Source: Pseudomonadota bacterium (GTDB lineage: Bacteria; Bdellovibrionota_B; Oligoflexia; Silvanigrellales; Silvanigrellaceae). From it: 61,513 nt of DNA. Where the stretch lies: NCBI GenBank assembly GCA_009926615.1, contig RFOM01000016.1, positions 1 to 61,513 on the forward strand, written 5' to 3'. Positions 17,490 to 25,702 of this stretch are shown in pieces. The notes under the pieces were generated by a model, which saw only the letters and a list, made by a program, of their open reading frames with translations, ran no database searches and was not told the DNA's origin. Position 1 is the stretch's first letter; each line of letters begins with the position of its first letter. Position numbers and translations under genes: made by a program.

Positions 17490-18007
17490 TATTTCACCTC
17501 GTCATCGGAAGTCACTGCAGCAAACTGGCAGTCTTTGGCCAAATTTCCGTTCTTCTGAATATTTTCTTTGAGAGTATTCAATGCCGCTACGGCACCCGGC
17601 GAAGCAAAAATCTCTTTGAAGTTATCCTTTGCAACACGGTTGAATGCATCTTTTGAGCCTTCATTGCAGCCCAAAACGTTGGCCAAACCGGCAAGTGTAT
17701 CGCCTGTACCTTGAGCCATTTCTCTCGACAGGGCGGCGTAGTTATCCAGCATGTATGATTGCTGCAGGAGACTCGCCTCGCTGTTGCTGTCCTGAGTGCA
17801 ATTCGATGTTCCCGTGGTGATGCCGTAGATTTGCGTTCCCGAAGTTCCATTGGTTGTCCAAGCGGAAACCTGTGACCCTTTAGGCCCCATCACGACTGAA
17901 CCCAGTCCGCAGCCGGCCATGCCATACTTGCGGTTCGCCGATGCCAAATTGGGAGCAACAAGCACAAGTGCAGCTCCCGCCAACAAATACGTCCGTATCA
18001 TAACCAC
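17489..18007 (-). CDS. DUF3015 family secreted protein, copy 1
   Basis: The 172-residue product starts at GTG 18007, five bases after AGGGAGG; ATG 18001 (170 residues) is the alternative and gives the more usual 11-base spacing limit. The signal peptide ends near NLASA. YGMAGCGLGS and TTGTSNC match the downstream paralogue, and the cysteine pattern is the same, so this is a tandem duplication. The C-terminus is diverged and acidic (DDEVK). The pair forms an operon that probably ends at the hairpin at 16887-16910. Confidence 0.85.
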   Translation of the reverse strand: MVMIRTYLLAGAALVLVAPNLASANRKYGMAGCGLGSVVMGPKGSQVSAWTTNGTSGTQIYGITTGTSNCTQDSNSEASLLQQSYMLDNYAALSREMAQGTGDTLAGLANVLGCNEGSKDAFNRVAKDNFKEIFASPGAVAALNTLKENIQKNGNLAKDCQFAAVTSDDEVK

Positions 18008-18150
18008 AATAACCTCCCTGTGATTGACAGCCGTCAGTCTACGTTTTGCGGAATTTCAATTCCACGACTTAAAAAAATGCACCGACGGATTTCTGACTTC
18101 CTGAAAATGCCTGACCGTACGTCCAATTTGAACGGCGACGAAGATGAAAT

Positions 18151-18681
18151 TTAAAGCTGCACCACCGCACAATTCAGGGTCAGCAGATCTGCGCCCACCT
18201 CAAACTGTTCCTGAAAGGTATCTCCAAGACCCCAAGCCGGAGAGTTGTTGATGACCTGCGCAGGAAGCCAGCGCTGGTTCGCGTCGGCAAACGGGTCATC
18301 CGTCCGCTGCCGATCGCCGCAGCTGAACGACTCAACGCCTTCGGGTGTTTCAATAACCGATTCAAAACACTTCCAGCGCGCTGCGCGAAAAATCCCCTGA
18401 CCGAGGGATTCGAGAGCATGACGGTAGGTGATTTTGGCTGTGAACTTATCCCAGCCCAAGTAAACCTCAAATGGAATTTCTGCCTGAGTGACTGCAATCT
18501 GCCGGCCTTCGGGAACGGAATATGAAAGAGCTTTGCGCTCAACAGTTATTTTTTGTTTCAGCTGAAAGGCCTGCGTTTGCGGGCCGCGCTTGAGATTAAA
18601 CCGGCACTGAAACTGATCGGTTGTGCCTGCATGCGCTGAAAGACAAACAACAGAACATGCAAAAGCCGTCGTAACGCGCAT
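18151..18681 (-). CDS. Small secreted protein of unknown function
   Basis: The 176-residue product has a short signal peptide (MRVTTAFACSVVCLSAHA) and GAGG six bases before the ATG. The mature part is beta-rich with cysteines in QFQCRFNLKRG, RWKCFESV, FSCGDRQR and LTLNC, so two disulphides are possible. I recognise no family. Similar small beta-sandwich-like periplasmic proteins are common in this kind of genome. It is the next minus-strand gene upstream of the DUF3015 pair, with 143 bases between, so it may be separately transcribed. Confidence 0.65.
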   Translation of the reverse strand: MRVTTAFACSVVCLSAHAGTTDQFQCRFNLKRGPQTQAFQLKQKITVERKALSYSVPEGRQIAVTQAEIPFEVYLGWDKFTAKITYRHALESLGQGIFRAARWKCFESVIETPEGVESFSCGDRQRTDDPFADANQRWLPAQVINNSPAWGLGDTFQEQFEVGADLLTLNCAVVQL

Positions 18682-18815
18682 CCTTGACCTCGATTCAATT
18701 TATGAAGTTGTTTTTAAATGGCGGACGTTGTCAGAGAATAACACACGGTTTGATGTCTTTAAACAGGAGCTGACTCGCATGAAGGAGTCAGACCGTCCGT
18801 TGCTTTAAAAGTGAA

Positions 18816-19661
18816 TTACTTCGACTGTGCCGGTTGAGCCTGAGGCTGTGCAGTCGGCTGGTTGCGGCGGCGCTCAAGGAAAACAGGCAATTCATCCCCG
18901 CCGTCACCCTTTGAATCGGAGTTGATAAGACACTTTAAATTGCCAATCTGAACATCGTCAGACACATCGATCAGCTTTCTGCAGGCCGGCATCACATAAT
19001 CAGGATGAACCATAACCGACTGGCCGTCGACATGCGTTAAAACGCCCACTTTTCCGTCTTTGTCTCTGAAGTATGCTCCCTGTTTCTTTTTTCCGGTAAA
19101 GACCCGAACAAGTTCCGACGGCTCATGCAGCGCACATGACAAATACGGATTGGCATTCAAGACACTGTCTTTGACCTTCGCTAATCTTTCCGCAACTTCA
19201 GTGCCGTCGGGTGAACTGCGCAACTTCAGGGCTTCGCGGACTGTCATGTAGTGACGCGCAAACGGCCTTTTGGGCAAAACTTTACCTGAAGAATCAACAT
19301 CCCAACCCTTACCCAAAGTCACCGGCGTATCCAAGCCGTATTCGGTGAGAACGCCGGTTTCACTTCCCTTAGTCTTTGGAGTAAACGTCGGTTTTTCGCC
19401 GATGACACTGAGATAACCGCAGGACTGCCACGTGCAGTCCATTTGGGGAAAGTTATGGATGACCACAAAGCATTTATCGAGAATGTGATTTTTCACATTC
19501 AAATTGCAATCAATAAAGCGCTGACGATTGTCGCAGTTTGTCTCAGGTTTTTTGCCAGACGAGCCGGTTGCGGAGCTCGAGCCGCTCACTGAACCTGCCA
19601 GTGCGGAAGGAACCGTCAGGACCGCAGAAAAAATAAGAAATATATCAGTTAAACGGCGCAT
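18816..19661 (-). CDS. Secreted protein, possibly with an SH3-like segment
   Basis: The 281-residue product has a signal peptide ending near SALAG and a strong ribosome site (GGGGGAGG). A Ser/Gly linker is followed by a Cys-rich part (ETNCDNRQRFIDCNLNV; DKCFVVIHNF; CTWQSCGY) and a segment reading YMTVREALKLRSSPDGTEVA, which resembles the 'LNVRSGPG' entry of bacterial SH3 domains. A C-terminal Pro/Gln/Ala-rich tail follows. Function unknown. The gene lies 27 bases after the stop of the trypsin-like protease gene on the same strand and may be in its operon. Confidence 0.6.
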   Translation of the reverse strand: MRRLTDIFLIFSAVLTVPSALAGSVSGSSSATGSSGKKPETNCDNRQRFIDCNLNVKNHILDKCFVVIHNFPQMDCTWQSCGYLSVIGEKPTFTPKTKGSETGVLTEYGLDTPVTLGKGWDVDSSGKVLPKRPFARHYMTVREALKLRSSPDGTEVAERLAKVKDSVLNANPYLSCALHEPSELVRVFTGKKKQGAYFRDKDGKVGVLTHVDGQSVMVHPDYVMPACRKLIDVSDDVQIGNLKCLINSDSKGDGGDELPVFLERRRNQPTAQPQAQPAQSK

Positions 19662-19688
19662 GGAGCTTTCCTCCCCCGAATGAATGAT

Positions 19689-21065
19689 TCAAAGTTTTCT
19701 CCATCCACCCGAAGCGTCGGTAGAAACCTCTTGGATGATGGTGGTCGTTTCCCTGCCGAGCTCCTTCAGATCTTCACTGTTTTCGTGGCCTTTGCCGACC
19801 CCGATGGCACCCGTTGCTTTCATCGGATCGTGCGACATTTCGCGGGCCAGAACTCCCGAAACGCAGCCCATGGATTTAATCTTCCAATGCTGCACCTTGC
19901 CGGAATCCTCCGGATCATGGAACGATATATCCTGAGTAAGATCTTGTCTGCTCTTGGGTGATTCCTGAAGTCCTTCAAACACAGGACTTCCTGAATCCGA
20001 CCCTTCTGCTCCACCGCCAAAATAATTCGTGTAACCATAGAAGTTCAAACCATCCATGGCCATCGCGGCAAAAACAAAATCCTGCATTGCAGCGAGCTGC
20101 GCGAGGGGTCGGTACTCGCCGGTCACACGCCCCTTGAGAAAATGCCTGCCCGTCATGCGCTCGAGGAGCAGTTCCCCATTATTCCTTCTGAAGAATTTTT
20201 TACCCGTTTGATCTTTGCCAAGACCAATCATCATTCTTAGGGGCTTCGAAAGCGGGGTTCCCGCACGCAATGAATTCTCAAGCGCGCCGAGTGAAAAATT
20301 CACTAATCCGACTGCCTCCAGCGGAAGTGGAGTTGGACAGACTTGTACTGAAGATGCCTTTGCTTCCTGCTCGGAGACTCCTGTCTTGATTGGAAATCTA
20401 ACAACATCGCTTTTTCCGTTCGGCGACTTCATTGAATAGTACATTTCGGGTTGCAACTTGAATTCTGCCGCCGTGTTCGCTTTATCCCAAACATAGATCC
20501 TTGTTTTGTACCTGAGAGGAAAATTTCTTTTGCTCTCTTTAAATACTTTGCTTTGATCACCGAATTCGATTCGGGGAACAAACGATGAAAGAGTAAACTC
20601 GACCTCCTTTTGCTCAGGACTCCAAGGTTTTCGAACCTCTTTTCCTGAAGAATCTTTTTCAACCGTGTAACGGTTTCCCAAAGGAGTGACGTTATAAAGA
20701 CAATGATGCGCGGTCATGAAATAAATGTTGAATTTTGTTGGATCCGCCTTATCGGCTTCATGCACCATCGTCCCTGAACAGGATTGTCCGTCTTTGAATT
20801 CTGCTCGACGGTAGGCTTGCATTGCAACATCGAACCCCTCGGGGCGGTAGAGCAGTGCGTTGCCCGAGTCGTCAACCATTTCCCAGTGCTCAACGCCGTC
20901 AACGGATCGAACAAGGCCCAAATTATCCTAGCTTTGTGAAACCTCGGCGGACTTTTTGGGGGCCTCTATCGCCACCGTGGCCTCGTCGGGAACGCCGCAC
21001 GCGGAGATGAGCGCAACCATCATAAGCGAATGAACCTGCTTGGACGTGACGGAAAATCTCTTCAT
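19689..21065 (-). pseudogene. Trypsin-like lipoprotein interrupted by an in-frame amber codon
   Basis: From the ATG at 21065, seven bases after GGAGG, the frame encodes a lipoprotein signal (MKRFSVTSKQ, hydrophobic core, ISACG) and 45 codons, then TAG at 20930-20928. The same frame then continues without another stop for more than 400 codons to 19689. The rest is a divergent trypsin-like domain with His in FMTAHHCL, a candidate Asp in KSDVVRF and Ser in GSDSGSPVF, plus cysteines. A TTG at 20921 could start a shorter product, but it has no ribosome site and would lack any signal peptide. So this is either a recent nonsense mutation, amber readthrough, or a sequencing error. A one-base change at the TAG would restore a normal 458-residue protein. 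Confidence 0.75.
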
Positions 21066-21227
21066 GTCCCGCCTCCGTTCGCTGAGTCGGTGCTAAATTC
21101 CGGTTGCTTGAGATATTTCTAAAACGAACTGAAATAACTGGGATAAACGAAATTTGATTGGAATATTTTCTGCAAGGCTCATTAATTATAATAAATTTCG
21201 GCCAAAAATGGTAAGGGGGATTTGGAT

Positions 21228-22340
21228 ATGCAGGCTCGTCTCGTATTGCCTCTCGTGACAATGATTTCGTTATTCTCCGCAGCATGCAGAAAAGAAAGTT
21301 CTGCGGAGACAGCTGCAGTGGAAACAGCAAACACATCAATCAAATCTCAGGGACAAATAGCATTCTGCTGGGCATATGCGGCTGTCGCGATGATTGAATC
21401 GCGCTACAAAGTAAGAACGGGCAAAGACATTGACCTGAGCGAAGAGGCCCTCGGTTTTTTTCACATTGCAGAGAAGCTGCAAAATGTCATGGATTTTAAA
21501 CTTCAAACCGGACAGATGGATGCCGTACTTTTCGTTCATCCTGATACAGGTAAGCCGGTGACTATTGCAGACGGAGTTCTTGAATACGGACATATAAACA
21601 AAGGAATGGGCAGCAAAGGTGCATTCGAACTCGTCAAGCGTTGGGGGCTTATACCCGAATCGCGCTGGCAGGTTAAATTCGATGACGGTGCTGAGCTGAT
21701 GATTAAAAACTTTGAACTCGAAGAGAAGTTTCTCGATCTGCTGAAGAACATCTCGGGCAAACAGAGAACCGTGCAAGCGAATCAGATTTTTAAGGTACTG
21801 CAGTCTTCCGTTTTTCCGAGCATCCCTCCGGTCGACTCGTTCGACAATGGCAGCGGAATGATGAATGCGGTCCAATATGCAGAAAGGGTGATAAAGTTTG
21901 ATCCTTCGGACTTTTACGATGTCAAAGTGCAGTCAGTTCAGCAGCTCGCTGAAGTCCTGAAGCAAACAAAGGAATCGCTCGCGAAGGGGTTAGTTGTCGG
22001 ACTTGGAATCGCGATGCCTGACGAAAAGGAAAATAGAATCGTCGGAACCCGGTTCGTTGGATATGGTCGAGCTATGAAGCTGGATGGCGGTCACGCCATG
22101 GTCATCACCGACTTCAAAAATAAAGGCGGATCATTCGGCAGGGCAGAAGACGTTCAAAAGGAAGTCAGCAAACCCATAGAACAGGATTTCCAGCTCAGAC
22201 TCAAAAACAGCTGGGGATCGCGGTCGGGCGTGAATGAGTTCGGCAAAAAAGTTCAAACGGGTTACTATGATATGGATTATTTATATCTTGAAGATGTCAT
22301 TAAATCCGGTGGCCATGTTAATTTTACGTTCTCAAAGTAG
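21228..22340 (+). CDS. Papain-like (bleomycin-hydrolase-like) cysteine protease lipoprotein
   Basis: The product has 370 residues. AAGGGGG lies eight bases before the ATG at 21228. The lipobox FSAAC ends the signal peptide at Cys20. Only 27 residues later comes the catalytic Cys47 in GQIAFCWAYAA, so there is no room for a propeptide. His289 (GGHAMVITDF) and Asn327 (LKNSWGS) complete the triad. The pattern, with a long helical insert between Cys and His, recalls C1B bleomycin hydrolase. A lipid-anchored, non-zymogen cysteine peptidase is expected in the periplasm or at the surface. It is divergent from the interrupted trypsin-like gene, with 162 bases between the starts. Confidence 0.8.
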   Translation: MQARLVLPLVTMISLFSAACRKESSAETAAVETANTSIKSQGQIAFCWAYAAVAMIESRYKVRTGKDIDLSEEALGFFHIAEKLQNVMDFKLQTGQMDAVLFVHPDTGKPVTIADGVLEYGHINKGMGSKGAFELVKRWGLIPESRWQVKFDDGAELMIKNFELEEKFLDLLKNISGKQRTVQANQIFKVLQSSVFPSIPPVDSFDNGSGMMNAVQYAERVIKFDPSDFYDVKVQSVQQLAEVLKQTKESLAKGLVVGLGIAMPDEKENRIVGTRFVGYGRAMKLDGGHAMVITDFKNKGGSFGRAEDVQKEVSKPIEQDFQLRLKNSWGSRSGVNEFGKKVQTGYYDMDYLYLEDVIKSGGHVNFTFSK

Positions 22341-22470
22341 ACCACGCTTCTTGCGCAGTTCTTCCGCAATTTCATCACATTGGTAAGATCCTGTTGTCAG
22401 ACCCGACAATCGATGCCACAGGCTGGACGCACGATTCCACTTGAATCTTGTGTCCAGAGGAGGGCTTCAG

Positions 22471-23649
22471 ATGAAACGAATTTCGCTTCAGTTTCTCAAT
22501 CTGTTTGTGTCAACTCTCTCAATTGCAGCAGCATCGTGCGGTTCAAGGAACACATCAAACTCGGAAATCAACACCGTCGTCGGACGGGGCGGAGCATTTT
22601 TCGACCGGCGTGTGCAAGTCATCAACGCGCTGCCTGATGCGACAGGGCAAAACGCATGCCTTTATCTGTCCGAATTTAAGAAGAACGAAGCGGCGGTCTT
22701 CAGCGGCACCGGTCCGCTGAATCAGGAACAGAAAGTTTTCCTGCAACGCGCTGAGCGCGAATCGAAGCCGGTCACGCTGTATCCGGTCTCGATTGCAGAA
22801 CTCGACCGCGGATTGAGTGAAAAAGAAAGTCTCAGGCGATTGCGCGGTGGACTCATCATCCCCTTGGGTGTCGGTGCGAGTGTCATTGGATTCGGCATCG
22901 TCGGTGCCGCGCTGGCTCCTTTGTGTCCGGGGTGCTTTTGGGGTGGAATGACCATTGGACAGGTTCTGACCAATCCGGTCGCACTCGGCTTCCTCGGATG
23001 GGGACTTGGCGGATTGGGACTTCTGAGTCAGGCATCGCGTGATTTGAATTCAAAGAACAAAGGCGTTCGCCTTGAGAATGCATTCGCGGATGCTTCGGCT
23101 TCTCCAGCAAGCACGAATCTTGGTGTCACACTCGCTTTCACAAACGTTGCCAAATCGCTGCCTGCAGCTTCAAAAGATGCCTGTCCGGCAGACCTCACGG
23201 CAGGTTCGGTCAAACCGTACTTCGAGTCATACAACCAATATTTCACAACCGCATCGGATGAAGTCCGGAGTGCAAACTCTGCAAATGCGCTGGCTCAGCT
23301 TAAGAATTCTTCGGGCTGCTTCTTTTCGGCAGAATCAGGCGGCGAAAAGCTGATTTACAAAGTCCTGCCGCTCGACAATGCACAGACGACACTCCATGTC
23401 CAAACCTATGCCGTAAAGGGAACGACTGCCGCAGAACTGATTGCCGACGAAGAATTGAAGCTTCAGCTCGATTCCGATGCCGGAACGGGGCGCAAGTATG
23501 TTTCAGACAACACCCGCGGTTCACTTGCACTTTGGATCAATGCGCGCGGCGGCAATTCACAGCCGGCTGAAGCGAAACTTGCGCACAAATTGCCAAACGG
23601 TTCGTATGCGGGCGGGCGCAGTCAGCTTGTCGGACAATGCCGGATGTGA
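22471..23649 (+). CDS. Lipoprotein with a glycine-rich membrane hairpin
   Basis: The product has 392 residues from the ATG at 22471, preceded by GGAGG. The lipobox AAASC ends the signal peptide. Residues about 110-190 contain two glycine-rich hydrophobic stretches (IIPLGVGASVIGFGIVGAAL and LGFLGWGLGGLGLL) separated by CPGCFWGG. These could insert as a hairpin into a membrane. The remaining soluble part has few landmarks (CPADL, GCFFSAES, LVGQC). No family is recognised. The gene stands alone and converges with the Tat-exported metal hydrolase, 12 bases away. Confidence 0.65.
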   Translation: MKRISLQFLNLFVSTLSIAAASCGSRNTSNSEINTVVGRGGAFFDRRVQVINALPDATGQNACLYLSEFKKNEAAVFSGTGPLNQEQKVFLQRAERESKPVTLYPVSIAELDRGLSEKESLRRLRGGLIIPLGVGASVIGFGIVGAALAPLCPGCFWGGMTIGQVLTNPVALGFLGWGLGGLGLLSQASRDLNSKNKGVRLENAFADASASPASTNLGVTLAFTNVAKSLPAASKDACPADLTAGSVKPYFESYNQYFTTASDEVRSANSANALAQLKNSSGCFFSAESGGEKLIYKVLPLDNAQTTLHVQTYAVKGTTAAELIADEELKLQLDSDAGTGRKYVSDNTRGSLALWINARGGNSQPAEAKLAHKLPNGSYAGGRSQLVGQCRM

Positions 23650-23661
23650 TCATCTTCCCGC

Positions 23662-24879
23662 TCAGGTTCCGGTCGACCTGACCGGAGCCTGTTCGGCAGT
23701 CTCCCATGGCAGATCCGGCCACCACTTTTTAAACACACTCTCGGGTATTGACGAGAGTTCGACACTCTCTCCCGGCTTGGGCAGCAGCAGCGGCAACTGA
23801 ACGGATTTCGCTTTGACGATGAGTCTTTCTCCGGGTTCGGTCCAGCTGTGAAAGGCGAGACTGAAGGTTGCCCAGTGAATGGGAAGATACATCTTGCCTT
23901 TGACATCAAGGCACGCCTGAATGGCCTGTTCCGGCCCAATGTGCACGTCCGGCCACGCGGAGTTGTAGGCTGCAGACTCCATAGCCACGACATCGAACGG
24001 TCCGTATTTTCTGCCAATATCCTTGAACTCTGGACAATATGCGGTGTCACCGCTGAAATAAAAACGCTTTTCTTTGCCGATGAACGCCCAACCGCACCAA
24101 AGGGTCTTGTTGCGATCCCAAAGTGTGCGGCCCGAAAAATGACGCGCCGGAACGCATGCGAGTTTTACGTCACCGATGTGCAGCTCCTCCCACCAGTCGT
24201 ATTCCCTGATGCGCGAATGGTGGACACCCAAGTCTTCGAGACGATCGCCGACACCCAGCGGAACAATAAACGGAGCTTCCGTTTTTGCGAGAAATTCAAG
24301 AGTCTCGCTGCAATAATGATCATAATGGTCATGTGAAAGAACCACGGCATCCAGCTGCGGAATTTCGTTCAACGGTAACGGTGCGGGAAAAAATCGTTTG
24401 GGCCCTGCAAAAGAAACCGGCGATGCCCTTTCACCCCAAACAGGATCAGTCAGAAAACGCTTACCTTCAATTTCCACAAGCAAAGATGAATGGCCAATCC
24501 ACGTAATCCTCAGGCCGGATGCCGGCGGAGAATCGAAATCCGATTTTTTGCGGCTGACAAACGGCACCGGAATCGCCGGAACTCTGTTGTTGTCCGAAAA
24601 CATTTTTCCGATGATTTTTGAAAACTCGGTGGTTTCGGGAAGGGTGTTTCTGAACTTGCCGTCGCGCCACTGAGGCGATGAGATTCTTCGCGTATAACGA
24701 GCGTTACGGGCTGCTTTTGCAGCTTGGTCTTGACTCATAACTTTTGCAGCTCCGCCGGCGGCCGTATTTGCCCAGCCTGATTTTGATTTGAACAGTACTC
24801 CCCAGAGCCCCAAAAGGGCCGTGTGGAGAAACCGGCGTCGGTTCTGTCGTGAATTGGAATCAACCGGTCCGGACGTCAT
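23662..24879 (-). CDS. Tat-exported metallo-beta-lactamase-fold hydrolase, NAPE-PLD-like
   Basis: The 405-residue product starts at the ATG at 24879, six bases after GAGG. The N-terminus carries a twin-arginine signal (NRRRFLHTALLGLWG), so the folded, metal-loaded enzyme is exported. The MBL signature SHDHYDHY binds two metal ions, with further ligands in ARHFSGRT, YFSGDTAY and LPIHWATF. The arrangement and length match the family of N-acylphosphatidylethanolamine phospholipase D and UlaG-like hydrolases. The substrate could be a phospholipid head group, but that is not shown by the sequence. It is convergent with the membrane-hairpin lipoprotein. Confidence 0.85.
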   Translation of the reverse strand: MTSGPVDSNSRQNRRRFLHTALLGLWGVLFKSKSGWANTAAGGAAKVMSQDQAAKAARNARYTRRISSPQWRDGKFRNTLPETTEFSKIIGKMFSDNNRVPAIPVPFVSRKKSDFDSPPASGLRITWIGHSSLLVEIEGKRFLTDPVWGERASPVSFAGPKRFFPAPLPLNEIPQLDAVVLSHDHYDHYCSETLEFLAKTEAPFIVPLGVGDRLEDLGVHHSRIREYDWWEELHIGDVKLACVPARHFSGRTLWDRNKTLWCGWAFIGKEKRFYFSGDTAYCPEFKDIGRKYGPFDVVAMESAAYNSAWPDVHIGPEQAIQACLDVKGKMYLPIHWATFSLAFHSWTEPGERLIVKAKSVQLPLLLPKPGESVELSSIPESVFKKWWPDLPWETAEQAPVRSTGT

Positions 24880-24956
24880 GGAAATCCTCATCTTCAATCG
24901 AGTCGATTGAAAATACCTTCTCCATCGCCGGAGTGCTTTACCAGCCCGTCAATTTC

Positions 24957-25475
24957 CTATTGGCCGAGGCGTTCATCCAGTCGCGCGCGGCAGGCTTCAA
25001 CTTTGACCTTGAGCGAAGGTACTGCACCACCGCAGTCCCAATCTTTCCAACCCGCTCTGGAAAGCCTTACAAACCCGCAGTCTGCATTGACCTGAGGATC
25101 CTCAAGGTCATAACCGCACGTCCGGCCACGCGCATCCCACGCAGGCTGAGTCGGGTGCTTCACACCGCGTCCAGCTTCCGTTCCGGGATATGACTCGTTG
25201 ATTTGAAAAAGTCCGACGTGAACACCCGTGCGTGCATCAGGCCGCCCTGCAGATTCGCAGAGGATGATGCATGTGGCCCTGTTGCGATCCCAAACGGGAA
25301 ATCCGGCTTTGTCGACGTAGGACCGCAGATTGAGCAACTTATCATCCGACATAAGAAGATCGTCCGTGGCGCCGGCGACCTTGGAATCGTTATCGGACAC
25401 CTGCGAAGCGCCCGAGCATGCGGCAACTGTGGCAGTGGTGAGACAGAGTGCAAAAATCAAACGGTAAGCTTTCAT
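24957..25475 (-). CDS. Lysozyme-like (lytic transglycosylase fold) lipoprotein
   Basis: The 172-residue product starts at the ATG at 25475, nine bases after AGGAGG. The lipobox TVAAC ends the signal peptide. The mature part has a lysozyme-fold pattern: a candidate catalytic Glu in IILCESAGRPDA, then HVGLFQINESYPG (the usual GLFQIN motif) and later cysteines (RTCGYDL, NADCGFVRL, WDCGG, VEACRARL). Expected role: cutting peptidoglycan in the periplasm. The gene is divergent from the prepilin operon, with 227 bases between the starts. Wall-cutting enzymes often serve appendage assembly, so a link is plausible but inferred. Confidence 0.75.
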   Translation of the reverse strand: MKAYRLIFALCLTTATVAACSGASQVSDNDSKVAGATDDLLMSDDKLLNLRSYVDKAGFPVWDRNRATCIILCESAGRPDARTGVHVGLFQINESYPGTEAGRGVKHPTQPAWDARGRTCGYDLEDPQVNADCGFVRLSRAGWKDWDCGGAVPSLKVKVEACRARLDERLGQ

Positions 25476-25575
25476 TGATTCCGTCCTCCTGAAGTGCGGG
25501 GTAGCGAACAATACCCGAAGCCGGCAACATAAAACAGGCGACACCCCGAAATCACTCGATTTTTAAGCAAACGAT

Positions 25576-25587
25576 ATTTCGCGAAAT
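25576..25587. promoter_or_regulatory. 12-bp palindrome in the lysozyme/prepilin divergent promoter region
   Basis: ATTTCGCGAAAT is a perfect palindrome between the divergent start codons at 25475 and 25703. It has the size and symmetry of a dimeric repressor site; no regulator is identified. Confidence 0.3.
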
Positions 25588-25603
25588 CAATCTGAAAATT
25601 CCG

Positions 25604-25625
25604 AAAAAAACCCTGAAAATCAGGG
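25604..25625 (-). terminator. Intrinsic terminator on the minus strand in front of the prepilin operon
   Basis: On the minus strand CCCTGA, a three-base loop, TCAGGG and seven T form a compact terminator. No minus-strand gene ends nearby: the region to its right is the prepilin operon on the plus strand. It would stop antisense transcription from that operon before it reaches the lysozyme-like gene, or end a small antisense RNA. Confidence 0.45.
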
Positions 25626-25702
25626 TCATGAGTGTCAATTCATCGGGTTTGCCAACACAACCTCCCCCGCCTACAATTTTCACAGCGCGTAAGGGAAAAT
25701 CT

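Noticed and set aside
20923..21339. A 138-codon minus-strand open frame over the start of the interrupted protease
   Set aside because: It is in another frame from the lipoprotein signal, spans the divergent promoter region and ends with an Arg-rich shadow.
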